Assembly (NCBI GenBank): GCA_947488155.1
Contig: CANKYK010000001.1
Location: forward strand, 868,001-932,000
Direction: 5' to 3'
DNA: 64,000 nucleotides
DNA from: an uncultured Erythrobacter sp.
Lineage (GTDB): Bacteria; Pseudomonadota; Alphaproteobacteria; Sphingomonadales; Sphingomonadaceae
The notes under the pieces were generated by a model. That model had not been told where the DNA came from. It did no database searches and saw only the letters and a program-made list of their open reading frames with translations. Positions 13,051-22,468 of the stretch are shown in pieces (position 1 is the first letter of the stretch; each line of letters starts with the position of its first letter). The position numbers and the translations under genes were made by a program.

Positions 13051-13647
13051 CTACCGCTGCCGTTTCAGAACCAGATAGAGCGCACCTTCGCCGCCGTGGC
13101 TGCGATGCGCGGCTCTAACCGCAGAGATTGCGCCAGCATGCGGTCCAGCGGCAAGCCAATCGAGCAGTTTAGCTCTGATCGCACCGCGTTTTTGCCCGCG
13201 ATCCGCCGGATCAACCGGACGCGAACGCCCCGCAATCACCAATACGACCCGCGCATCCATCGCCCGCGCTTGGTCAAGCCCGCTGGAAAGCCGCGTGTAA
13301 GCACTGTCGAGCGTGTGGCCATGCAAATCGAGAGTGTAGTCGGGCACAATGCGCCCAGTTTTGAGTTTGCGATCCCAATGCCCATCAAGACTGGACGGGG
13401 CCGCCTTTGGCTGCGGGGCGGCAATAACCTGAGCGGCGGCGCGCGGGAGTTTCTTGGACTGCTTGCGCATTGGCGAGACCGGCTGCGGCGCTTTCAAGCC
13501 AGTCTTGGGTTTCGTCTTGGTCTGCACGCCAGCGGCTGGCTCTTGCGGCATCACAGGCCGCACGCGTCCCTCTAGCGGGGTTACGCTCTGCGCCAAATGC
13601 GCCCAAGCAGCAGCCTCTTGCTCATTGAGGCCGCGCGGGACGCTCAT
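13051..13647 (-). CDS. Smr/MutS2-type domain protein
   Basis: DYTLDLHGHTLDSAYTRL...VVLVIAGR...HGGEGALYLVLKR; start ATG at 13647 overlaps mltA stop. Confidence 0.85.
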   Translation of the reverse strand: MSVPRGLNEQEAAAWAHLAQSVTPLEGRVRPVMPQEPAAGVQTKTKPKTGLKAPQPVSPMRKQSKKLPRAAAQVIAAPQPKAAPSSLDGHWDRKLKTGRIVPDYTLDLHGHTLDSAYTRLSSGLDQARAMDARVVLVIAGRSRPVDPADRGQKRGAIRAKLLDWLAAGPHAGAISAVRAAHRSHGGEGALYLVLKRQR

Positions 13648-14873
13648 CGGTTGCTGTGGCGTTCCACTACGCCGCGCGGAAGCAGGATGAGCGCTTGGCC
13701 GCGCCCGCTCATGCCGCCAGCGATCTGACGCGCGTCTTCGCCCGCACCCCAAAAGGTGTCGAAGCGGTTCGGACCTTTGATTGCCCCACCTGTATCCTGC
13801 GCAATCCATAGGCCATCGGCGACATCGCGGTCGAGATCGAGCCAGACGGGCGCACCGTAAGGCACAAAGCGCGGGTCAACAGCGACCGAGCTTTCCCGAC
13901 GCACCGGAATACCAAGCGAACCCAAGGGGCCATCACCAGTCAGCTCACGGAAGAAAATCCAGCTTTTGTTGAGGCGCATCAGCTCGCGGCCTTCCTCTGG
14001 ATTTTCCCGGATATAGGCCATGATGCCTTGCATGGAGCCAGCATATTTGCCCGGCCCCTCGCCGATCAAACCCCGGTCCCGCATGACCCGGCCAACGCCG
14101 ACATACTCACGCCCATTCTGCCCGGCGTAACCAATGCGGATCACTTCGCCATTAGGCGTCCGCAGGCGTCCGGAGCCCTGAATTTGCAGGAAGAAGAGCT
14201 CAACGGGATCGGCGGCCCAGGCGATGACGGGCACACGGCCGTCTAGCGCGCCCTCTTCAATTTCGCGGCGCTCGTAATAGCGCACAAATTCGCCCGCTTC
14301 ATTGGTGCGTCCCAGCGGCGGACGCCCTGTGCGCTCTGCCTCGGGAATATCCGCCGTCCATCCGCGTTTCAGATCGCTCGGCATCGCATAGATCGGCGTC
14401 TGAAAACCAGGAGCCCGCGTGCGGCTTGCGCGGATTTCAGGTTCAAAATATCCGGTCGCAAAGGCCTCGCCTGTGCCGACAATCGCGGTTTCAAAATAAG
14501 TGGCAAAGAAAGTGTCGGCGGTGCCGCGATTGCGGGGGGCAGCCTCGCACGCTCGCTGCCAATCGCTGGGCCGGGTCAGGCCTGTGGTGTCCTCGCGCCG
14601 CAGCAGGCTGGGGCAGCTTTCGATAAATGAGCGCAGAGCCTCCTCTGCATCCGCCTGAGCATAGCCAAGCCCAGACACGAATGGGCCAGGCTTCACGCCC
14701 GCCATCAGCGCGCTGGTCGGCGCAGGCCCAGTGGGAGCAGGCGGCGCAGTGGGCGCGGTCACAGGTGGCGGCGGTGTCGTAACAACCGGGCCGCTTGGCG
14801 CGTTGCTTTCAGGGATTACGCGAACGCAGCCGGACAAGAGGACAGCGATCGCCAGAACCAGGCCTGTGCGCAT
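13644..14873 (-). CDS. mltA: Membrane-bound lytic murein transglycosylase A (lipoprotein)
   Basis: LLSGCVRV lipobox; FQIQGSGRLR-like FLQIQGSGRLRTPNGEVIRIGYAGQNG; LDRDVADGLWIAQDTGGAIKGPNRFDTFWGAG. Confidence 0.93.
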   Translation of the reverse strand: MRTGLVLAIAVLLSGCVRVIPESNAPSGPVVTTPPPPVTAPTAPPAPTGPAPTSALMAGVKPGPFVSGLGYAQADAEEALRSFIESCPSLLRREDTTGLTRPSDWQRACEAAPRNRGTADTFFATYFETAIVGTGEAFATGYFEPEIRASRTRAPGFQTPIYAMPSDLKRGWTADIPEAERTGRPPLGRTNEAGEFVRYYERREIEEGALDGRVPVIAWAADPVELFFLQIQGSGRLRTPNGEVIRIGYAGQNGREYVGVGRVMRDRGLIGEGPGKYAGSMQGIMAYIRENPEEGRELMRLNKSWIFFRELTGDGPLGSLGIPVRRESSVAVDPRFVPYGAPVWLDLDRDVADGLWIAQDTGGAIKGPNRFDTFWGAGEDARQIAGGMSGRGQALILLPRGVVERHSNR

Positions 14874-14912
14874 TGTACTCTCCTTAGGGTCAGTGTCCGG
14901 TGAGGCTAATAC

Positions 14913-15602
14913 TTAGCCTTCGTCGGTTTCGTCGAGCACCCAGTTTGGATCTTTATCGCTCACATTGCGTGAGAACACCCAGATGTCGCGGCTTTCGATC
15001 GCATCGTCTAGCGAACCGGCGATCATGTTGCCGTCCTTATCGCGCGTAACAGCCGCGATATCGGCCACGAACAACAAAGCGATCCGGGCCATCCGGCCAT
15101 CGAGCTGCGCAGAGTGGATTTTCGTCTCTTCGATCCGGATCAGCTTGTTGTCGAGGGTGTGGTTAGCAGCCTCACGCTCATCAATAGCCGCGGAAAAGCC
15201 TTCAAACACATCATCATCGCACAGATCGCGCAGGGTCTCACGGTCGCCCTGCCAGAATGCCTCAAGCACCATGGTGTAGGCTGCGCGTCCGCCCTCTAGG
15301 AAAGAGGTGAGGTCAAATCGGCTGTCCGCCGCCGCGATCTCACGGATGCCGCGTTCGACCGCTGGTAATACGCCTGTGATCTCTGGTTGAGGATTGGCAG
15401 CCACCGGCACCGCCGCCGGGCTGGGCGGGGTGTGTGGCGGCTGTTTTCCGCTCGGCTCAAACCGGTTTGGAACCGATTCCTCTTCATGCTCTGCACGGCG
15501 GCCAAGCACCGAATAGAGACGCAGCCCCAAAAACGCGGCGATCATGGCGAGGATGATAATTTCAACAATCACGTTTGTAATACCCGGTTGGTTTGGGATC
15601 AC
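14913..15602 (-). CDS. Tim44/TimA domain-containing protein
   Basis: N-terminal TM, Pro-rich linker, FLEGGRAAYTMVLEAFWQGDRETLRDLCDDDVFEGF; neighbour of mltA and secB. Confidence 0.87.
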   Translation of the reverse strand: MIPNQPGITNVIVEIIILAMIAAFLGLRLYSVLGRRAEHEEESVPNRFEPSGKQPPHTPPSPAAVPVAANPQPEITGVLPAVERGIREIAAADSRFDLTSFLEGGRAAYTMVLEAFWQGDRETLRDLCDDDVFEGFSAAIDEREAANHTLDNKLIRIEETKIHSAQLDGRMARIALLFVADIAAVTRDKDGNMIAGSLDDAIESRDIWVFSRNVSDKDPNWVLDETDEG

Positions 15603-15822
15603 GCGGGCACGCGATCTCCGATTCCTATATACCTTAAGTGCCTTAAATAGGCGCTAAATACAAATCGACAACGACCTTTCACGTACCCGTTAAAGGTTTT
15701 TGCGTGCATCTCATCCGGTTGCGAGCACGGCTCGCGCCTGCTAGGCGCGCCGCCAACCGAATACCCGATTACCCTGCGCGCTGTGCAGGCTTCACATTAT
15801 CCATGATGGAAAGAGCTTAAAA

Positions 15823-16350
15823 ATGGCCGAAGAAGGCGACATCCTAACCGATCTCAACAATCCAGCAGCCGGCGCAAATGGCGCCGATAATCAGCCCGCA
15901 GCGGGCCTGATTACGCAATATGTCAAAGACTTGTCGGTCGAAAACCCGAATGCGCCAGACGTCTATCAATGGCAGGATCAACCGCAGATCGACGTGCAGT
16001 TCAACATTGGCGCTGAGCAAGTGAACGAGAATGTTCACGAGATCACTTTGAAAGTGAACATCGACGCCAAGACCGAGCAAGGCAGCGCCTATTTGGTAGA
16101 GCTGGCCTATTGCGGCCTCATCGGTGTGCGCAATCTGCCTGAAGACCAGACCCATGCGTTCCTGTTTGCCGAAGCACCGCGCCTGCTTTTCCCATTCGCT
16201 CGCCGCGTAGTTGCCGATGCCGTGCGTGACGCTGGCTTCCCCCCACTGCTGATGGATCCGATTGATTTCAACGGTCTCTATCTTCAGCAGCTCGCTCGAA
16301 AGCAGCAAGAAGAAGCAGCCGCTGGCGGTGCGCCTGCTGGCGAGGCGTAA
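15823..16350 (+). CDS. secB: Protein-export chaperone SecB
   Basis: QYVKDLSVENPNAP, LFPFARRVVADAVRDAGFPPLLMDPIDFNGLY. Confidence 0.98.
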   Translation: MAEEGDILTDLNNPAAGANGADNQPAAGLITQYVKDLSVENPNAPDVYQWQDQPQIDVQFNIGAEQVNENVHEITLKVNIDAKTEQGSAYLVELAYCGLIGVRNLPEDQTHAFLFAEAPRLLFPFARRVVADAVRDAGFPPLLMDPIDFNGLYLQQLARKQQEEAAAGGAPAGEA

Positions 16351-16419
16351 GGCAGCGTTCTGCTTGGCTCAGCTCACAGGCTTTCAAACCGCTAGACCTG
16401 TGATAGGGCTGGTGCAGCC

Positions 16420-17985
16420 ATGAGCCTGCTTAAAAATGTCGGAACCATTGGCGGGTTAACCCTCGCCAGCCGGGTCGCTGGGATGGCGCGCGAGATGATT
16501 TTCTCGCGTGTCCTCGGTGCCAATGACATCACTGACGCCTGGTTTCAGGCCTTCATCATCCCGAATGTGTTCCGCCGGCTGTTTGCCGAGGGAGCCTTTT
16601 CGGCTGCCTTTGTGCCGATGTTTTCCAAACGCCTGCACGGCGAAGGCGGCATGGAAGAAGCGCGCTCGTTCAGCGCTGATGTGCTGAGCGTATTCTTACC
16701 AGTACTGATTGCGCTGGTGGCGATATTTGAGCTCGCCATGCCGGGCGTCATCTGGCTGCTCGCAGAAAAGCCAGTTGACGAGAACACCTTCCCGATTGCG
16801 GTCGATTTCGCCCGGATCATGTTCCCCTATATTGTGCTGGTCAGCTTGGTGACATTGTTCACCGGCATGCTCAATTCGGTCTCTCGCTTTGCGCCCGGAG
16901 CCAGCTTTCCGATCATATTGAATCTGGTGCTGATCGCTGCCTTGCTAATCGGCGAGCGCTGGATGGCAACCGGCGCCAGCCTAGAGCAGGTCGCCTATGG
17001 GATCGCCTGGGCCGTCACCGGTGCAGGCGTGATGCAGCTTGCCTGGCTCTATTACTGGGTCAGGGTTGAGGGCTTCGAGGTCAAAATGCGCCTGCCGCGT
17101 CTGACACCGGAGGTGAAACGGCTCGGCATCATCGCTCTGCCTGCTGCGATTGGCGGCGGCGCTTATCAGATCAACACTCTGGTCCAGCTCTATTTTCTCA
17201 ACCAGTTGGAGACCGGCGCGGTCAGTTATATGAATTATGCCGACCGGCTCAATCAATTGCCGCTCGGAATCATCGGCATTGCCTTATCGACCGCGATCCT
17301 GCCAACCTTGTCCAAATTCGTCGGCAGCGACAATCACGATGGCGCATCGCAAATCCAGTCTGACGCGATCGAACTCTCAATGCTGCTGACGCTGCCCGCC
17401 ACAATTGCCCTCGCGATTTGCGGCGTGCCGTTTGTGACGATGATTTTTGAAGGCGGGCGTTTCGCGATCGAGGATGCCAACCAAACGGGCGCTGTGCTGA
17501 CCGCACTGGTGATGGGCCTGCCTGCATATGTGCTGATCAAAGTGCTGGTGCCGAACTTTTATGCGCGCGCCGATACGAAGACGCCGGTTTACACCGCCTT
17601 CGTCGCGCTCTTTGTGTTCATCACCTACAACATCCTGTTCCTGGAAACATATGGCGTTGTCGGCGTCGCCTTGGCCAGCGCGGCCGGTGCGTGGATCAAT
17701 GTCACAATCCTCTATGTGATCCTCGCCATGCGCGGGCACTACCGCGCCAATTGGCAGCTGGTCGGTCGAATCCTGCGGCAGCTCATCGCCGCCGCCGCAA
17801 TGGGCGCGGCGCTGTATTTTACCAGCGGCATGCTGTCCGATTATTACTCCGCTGGCATCTTTGCGCGTTTGTTTGCACTCGCGGTGCTGGTCGGCGCGGC
17901 GGCAATCGTCTATTTCACCTTGGCTTTCGCTCTGGGGGCGCTCGACCGCGAACGGATCGCCAAGCTCACCCGCAAATCAACCTAA
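16420..17985 (+). CDS. murJ: Lipid II flippase MurJ
   Basis: MSLLKNVGTIGGLTLASRVAGMAREMIFSRVLG...DAWFQAFIIPNVFRRLFAEGAFSAAFVPMF. Confidence 0.97.
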   Translation: MSLLKNVGTIGGLTLASRVAGMAREMIFSRVLGANDITDAWFQAFIIPNVFRRLFAEGAFSAAFVPMFSKRLHGEGGMEEARSFSADVLSVFLPVLIALVAIFELAMPGVIWLLAEKPVDENTFPIAVDFARIMFPYIVLVSLVTLFTGMLNSVSRFAPGASFPIILNLVLIAALLIGERWMATGASLEQVAYGIAWAVTGAGVMQLAWLYYWVRVEGFEVKMRLPRLTPEVKRLGIIALPAAIGGGAYQINTLVQLYFLNQLETGAVSYMNYADRLNQLPLGIIGIALSTAILPTLSKFVGSDNHDGASQIQSDAIELSMLLTLPATIALAICGVPFVTMIFEGGRFAIEDANQTGAVLTALVMGLPAYVLIKVLVPNFYARADTKTPVYTAFVALFVFITYNILFLETYGVVGVALASAAGAWINVTILYVILAMRGHYRANWQLVGRILRQLIAAAAMGAALYFTSGMLSDYYSAGIFARLFALAVLVGAAAIVYFTLAFALGALDRERIAKLTRKST

Positions 17986-18005
17986 ACTGAAAGAGCCTAT
18001 TTCCC

Positions 18006-19022
18006 ATGCAAGTCGTCTCCGGCATTCAGCCTACCGGCAATCTTCACCTCGGCAATTACCTGGGGGCGATCCGCAATTGGGTGAGCATGCAAGACGACAT
18101 TGGTGACGATGGCCAATGCCTGTTCTTTCTGGCCGATCTGCACGCAATTTCACTGCCGCATGATCCGGTCCAGCTTAAGCGGTCGACGCTTGAGATGACT
18201 GCTGCCTTGGTCGCTTGCGGGGTCGATCCGTCACGCTCGGTTCTGTTCAACCAAGCGCAGGTTCCAGCCCATGCAGAAATGCAATGGCTGCTGAATGGAA
18301 CGGCGCGGATGGGGTGGCTCAACCGCATGACTCAGTGGAAGGATAAGTCGGGCAAAAACCGTGAAGGGCAATCGATTGCCCTGTTCACCTATCCTGTCCT
18401 GCAGGCCGCTGACGTCTTGCTGTACCAGGCGACTCATGTGCCGGTTGGCGATGATCAGAAGCAGCATCTGGAGCTAGCGCGCGACATTGCGCAGAAGTTC
18501 AACACGGATTTCGCCTCTGAAGATGCGCCGGTCTTTACCCTACCCGATCCTTACATTCCGCCAGAAGCCGCGCGGATCATGTCGCTGCGCGATGGCACAG
18601 CCAAGATGAGCAAATCTGATCCGTCGGATCTCAGTCGTATCAACCTGACCGATGATGCTGATACCATCATGAAAAAGGTGAAGAAGGCAAAGACGGACCC
18701 AGAGCCGCTGCCAAGCGAGCTGGAGGGGCTGGAAGGCCGCGCAGAGGCGCTGAACCTTGTGAGTATCTTTGCCTCGCTGGCCGGCATCAGCAAGGAACAG
18801 GTTCTGGTTGATTTTGGCGGCCAGGGTTTCGGAGCGTTCAAGCCTGCTCTCGGCGAGCTTCTGACTGAGAGTTTTGCGCCGGTTACCGCCCGTTTCCGGG
18901 AGCTGATGCAGGACCGTGAAGCGCTCGATGCGATCCTTGCGAAGGGAGCGGCGAAAGCGCGCGAGCGCAGCGCGCCGACACTAAAAGCAACCTATGAGGC
19001 GCTTGGTCTGGTGCGTGGCTAG
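18006..19022 (+). CDS. trpS: Tryptophanyl-tRNA synthetase
   Basis: VVSGIQPTGNLHLGNYLGAIRNW, GTAKMSKSDPSDLSRINL. Confidence 0.98.
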   Translation: MQVVSGIQPTGNLHLGNYLGAIRNWVSMQDDIGDDGQCLFFLADLHAISLPHDPVQLKRSTLEMTAALVACGVDPSRSVLFNQAQVPAHAEMQWLLNGTARMGWLNRMTQWKDKSGKNREGQSIALFTYPVLQAADVLLYQATHVPVGDDQKQHLELARDIAQKFNTDFASEDAPVFTLPDPYIPPEAARIMSLRDGTAKMSKSDPSDLSRINLTDDADTIMKKVKKAKTDPEPLPSELEGLEGRAEALNLVSIFASLAGISKEQVLVDFGGQGFGAFKPALGELLTESFAPVTARFRELMQDREALDAILAKGAAKARERSAPTLKATYEALGLVRG

Positions 19023-19233
19023 GCACAGCTGCAATCGCGATAAATCATATTTTGCACGCTTAAAAGCACGCGATTCAGTCATTACGCGTTCAAAATGCGT
19101 TCAGGCCACGTCTTTACACTTAGGCCTGCTGATGACAGCTTGCCGACTCGATGATGGGATTCGCACCAGGACTTTATAGTGCGAATGAAGGGAAATGGCG
19201 GCGGCAAACCATGAGCCTTTGAAAGCCATGTGA

Positions 19234-19983
19234 GTGATAAGAGGTAATGCCATGACCAATTCCGATACTTCCTCGGCGAAAACGCCAGGCCGCGCGCTAT
19301 TGAGGCGTTTGGGACGTGCGAGCGTGCCAGTGCTGCTGCTAAGCCTCGCAGCCTGCGCCACGCCGTTTAAGGCCGATGTCTCGCGCTTCCAAAGCGCGCT
19401 GCCCGCTCCAACCGGTCAGACCTTTGCAGTCGTCGCCGACGATCCGAAGCTCGCGGGTGGCTTAGAATTCGCGCAATATGCCGATTTCGTGGAATCAGAG
19501 ATGGAGCGGCTCGGATATTCGCAGGCTGCGCCTGAAGCAGCGAACCTGCTGGTACGTTTCGATTATGGGATCGACAAAGGACGCGAGAGAATTCGCACCA
19601 CGAACGCTGGGTTTCGCAGTGATCCCTTTTTCAGCCCCTGGTACCGCGGATTTGGCCGGCGCGGCTTCTACCGCGGTCGAGGTTTCCATCGCAGCCGTTT
19701 TGGCGGCGCCTGGGGATTTGGTTTCTATGATCCGTGGTTCGGCGGACCAGAAGTGCGCAGCATCACAGTCTATACCAGCGGTATCGATATGAAGATCGAC
19801 AGCACGGCGACCGGCGAACGCTTGTTTGAAGGTAAGGCTGAGGCCGTCTCCAGCTCAAACCGATTGCAATATCTGGTTCCGAATCTGGTGGATGCGATGT
19901 TCACAGACTTCCCCGGCAATTCGGGCGAGACTTTGCGCATCACCATCAAGCCAGAAAGCAAAAAGGTCCGCCGCACCGACTAG
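19234..19983 (+). CDS. DUF4136-like lipoprotein
   Basis: LLSLAACATPFKADVSRF lipobox; FDYGIDKG...; C-term FPGNSGETLRITI. Confidence 0.75.
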   Translation: MIRGNAMTNSDTSSAKTPGRALLRRLGRASVPVLLLSLAACATPFKADVSRFQSALPAPTGQTFAVVADDPKLAGGLEFAQYADFVESEMERLGYSQAAPEAANLLVRFDYGIDKGRERIRTTNAGFRSDPFFSPWYRGFGRRGFYRGRGFHRSRFGGAWGFGFYDPWFGGPEVRSITVYTSGIDMKIDSTATGERLFEGKAEAVSSSNRLQYLVPNLVDAMFTDFPGNSGETLRITIKPESKKVRRTD

Positions 19984-20070
19984 TCGGAAGGCCGATCACC
20001 CCTTTCCCTTGGACGGGATTGAAGAGGCGGTGCTGGAGACGGCGCCGCCTTTTTTGCGTTTGGAGCGCTG

Positions 20071-20568
20071 CTAAAGCTTTTCGTGGCCGCCGGTGGAACC
20101 AAATCCGCCCGCGCCGCGCTTCGTTGCGTCAAGCTCTTCTACCTCCACCCAGGCACCTTGCGTAACAGGAGCCAGCACCAGCTGAGCAACCCGGTCACCG
20201 CGCGCAATTGCGAAGGGTTCACCGCCGTGATTGATCATGATGACTTTTAGCTCACCGCGATAATCAGAATCGATTGTACCGGGCGTATTGGGAACGGTAA
20301 TCCCATGCTTCAGTGCGAGGCCGGAGCGCGGGCGCACCTGAATTTCAAACCCTTTGGGAATGGCGACCGCGAGGCCGGTTGCAACGGCATGGCGCGCACC
20401 TGGATCAATGATGACATCTTCTGCCGCGACAATGTCCATGCCTGCGGCGCCGTCCGTGGCGTATGCTGGCAAAGGCAAGCCTTCACCGTGAGGCAAGCGT
20501 TTGAGTTCAACGGAAATTGGCACAGATGGTTCTACTCCGGCGCCCGGAGCACCCGGCTGACCGCTCAT
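20071..20568 (-). CDS. dut: dUTP diphosphatase
   Basis: [56 protein letters not shown]. Confidence 0.98.
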   Translation of the reverse strand: MSGQPGAPGAGVEPSVPISVELKRLPHGEGLPLPAYATDGAAGMDIVAAEDVIIDPGARHAVATGLAVAIPKGFEIQVRPRSGLALKHGITVPNTPGTIDSDYRGELKVIMINHGGEPFAIARGDRVAQLVLAPVTQGAWVEVEELDATKRGAGGFGSTGGHEKL

Positions 20569-22268
20569 TCGGCGGCCTCAGCGGTCAAAGTCTCTGCGAT
20601 ACGCTCTACCAGAGCCAGCGCAACCGCGCGTTTGGGCATCTTGTCGAGGCTCTCCACCCCTTCGCTTGAAACGATATGTACGGTGTTTTCATTGCCGCCC
20701 ATCACATCGCCGGATACATCATTGGCCACGATCCAGTCGGCGGCCTTGCGCTTGCGCTTCTTCTTAGCGTTTTCGAGCACATTTTCGGTCTCAGCCGCAA
20801 AGCCGACGACCAATTCTGGGCGGTTTGAACCGGCGGCAAGATTTGTGAGAATGTCTGGATTTTCGGTAAGCAGCAATGCGGGAGGAGCCGAGCCGCGCTT
20901 CTTCATCTTCTCAGACATGTATTCTTTCGGTTTCCAATCGGCCACGGCCGCCACCATCACGGCTGCGTCTGCGGGAAGAGCCGCTTTCACCCGCTCTGAC
21001 ATTTGCGCAGCGCTCTCGACATCAATCCGGTCAACACCGGCGGGCGTTTGCAGGGCAACTGGCCCAGCCACCAGAGTGACCTTTGCGCCCAGCGCAGCGG
21101 CAGCAGCGGCAATGGCAAAACCTTGCTTACCGCTTGAGCGATTGGCGATGTAGCGCACCGGATCGAGCGATTCCCACGTTGGCCCGGCGGTCACGAGCAC
21201 ATGGCGTCCCTCAAGCGGGCGGTAGTTCGGATCAACATCAAAACCGCCGCCGCCCAGCGCATCATCCAGCGCGGCTTGAACGCCGTCCTCCAAGGATGCC
21301 ACTGGCCCGGTCAGCTCAGGCGCGGCTTTGCGTTTGTCGACTTCGTGGTTGATCGCACTTGGATCCATCGGCGGCGCAGCGCCCGCTCCGCCCTTCTTGG
21401 CCAACAAAGGCCCGCCAAAGTCCGGATTGAACTCAGGCGCTTCTTCGATCTCACCGTCTTCGGCCAACTCCGCCGCCTCGGCATCATCGAGATCAGCCGC
21501 TTCGACATATTCGGTCTCGATCTCTTCATGCGTGCGCTTTGCGGTGGAACGCGGAATGATCATCGACAACAGGCCGCCCAGACCGCCGCTTTTGCTCTCC
21601 GGGTCTTCTTCTTCGTACTCCGGTTCAGGCTCAATCGCCTCCACCTCATACTCGTCGTCCGGTCCGTCATTGGCAGGCACAGCAACGGGAGTGGCCGCTG
21701 GTGCGACCGGCTCTTCAACTTCAATGTCAAAGTAAGACGCAATTTCGCGCCAGATCGCATCCGGCTCTGGCAGGCGGCCATAGCCAAACTCGCCGCAGGC
21801 CATCGGCCCCTCATCGGGGTCCAGCACATTGACACCCGCCTGGCGCAGCCATTCGATATTGCGCTGGGTTGCCTCATGCTCCCACATGCGCACATTCATC
21901 GCCGGCACGGCCATAACTGGCTTGTCGGTCGCCAGGATCAAAGTGGTCGCCAGATCGTCTGCGATGCCAGACGACATTTTGGCCAAGAGATCGGCAGTCG
22001 CCGGGCAGACGACCACAAGGTCAGCCTCACGGCTCAGCTCGATATGACCCATCTCGATCTCGTTCTTGAGATCCCAGAGATTGGTGTAAACTTGATTTTC
22101 GCTCAAAGCGGCGAGCGACATGGGCGTGACGAATTGCTGACCACCTTTGGTCACAACGCAAGTGACATCGCCGCCGCCTTTGCGGATCAGGCGCACCAGC
22201 TCGCAAGCCTTGTAAGCGGCAATTCCGCCGCCCACGACCAACAGGATTTTCGGCCGTGCTTCGGTCAT
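20565..22268 (-). CDS. coaBC: Bifunctional phosphopantothenoylcysteine decarboxylase/phosphopantothenate-cysteine ligase with long linker
   Basis: [65 protein letters not shown]; start at 22268. Confidence 0.96.
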   Translation of the reverse strand: MTEARPKILLVVGGGIAAYKACELVRLIRKGGGDVTCVVTKGGQQFVTPMSLAALSENQVYTNLWDLKNEIEMGHIELSREADLVVVCPATADLLAKMSSGIADDLATTLILATDKPVMAVPAMNVRMWEHEATQRNIEWLRQAGVNVLDPDEGPMACGEFGYGRLPEPDAIWREIASYFDIEVEEPVAPAATPVAVPANDGPDDEYEVEAIEPEPEYEEEDPESKSGGLGGLLSMIIPRSTAKRTHEEIETEYVEAADLDDAEAAELAEDGEIEEAPEFNPDFGGPLLAKKGGAGAAPPMDPSAINHEVDKRKAAPELTGPVASLEDGVQAALDDALGGGGFDVDPNYRPLEGRHVLVTAGPTWESLDPVRYIANRSSGKQGFAIAAAAAALGAKVTLVAGPVALQTPAGVDRIDVESAAQMSERVKAALPADAAVMVAAVADWKPKEYMSEKMKKRGSAPPALLLTENPDILTNLAAGSNRPELVVGFAAETENVLENAKKKRKRKAADWIVANDVSGDVMGGNENTVHIVSSEGVESLDKMPKRAVALALVERIAETLTAEAAE

Positions 22269-22468
22269 TTTTGCGTCCTCACACATAGACTTACACATGG
22301 GCCGGGCAAGCAAACAATCACTCGCGTCACTCCCTCACATCACATTAACGCTGTTTCAGAACCTAGACGTACAGCGCCCTTGGGCCAAGCCCAAGCGAGT
22401 TCCTTGGGATACAATGGTTAATTAAGCCTGATCAATGGGACATTAAATCGAGTAAAATCAGCGATAAT

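Noticed and set aside
19090-19190. tRNA-like piece (gatgggattcgcaccagg; ORF tail DGIRTRTL) and inverted repeat attcgcac...gtgcgaat
   Set aside because: Resembles a T-arm fragment but no acceptor, D-arm or anticodon arm could be assembled; at most a degraded remnant.
21201-22421. 406-aa + strand ORF
   Set aside because: Antisense to coaBC, whose frame carries clear family motifs.
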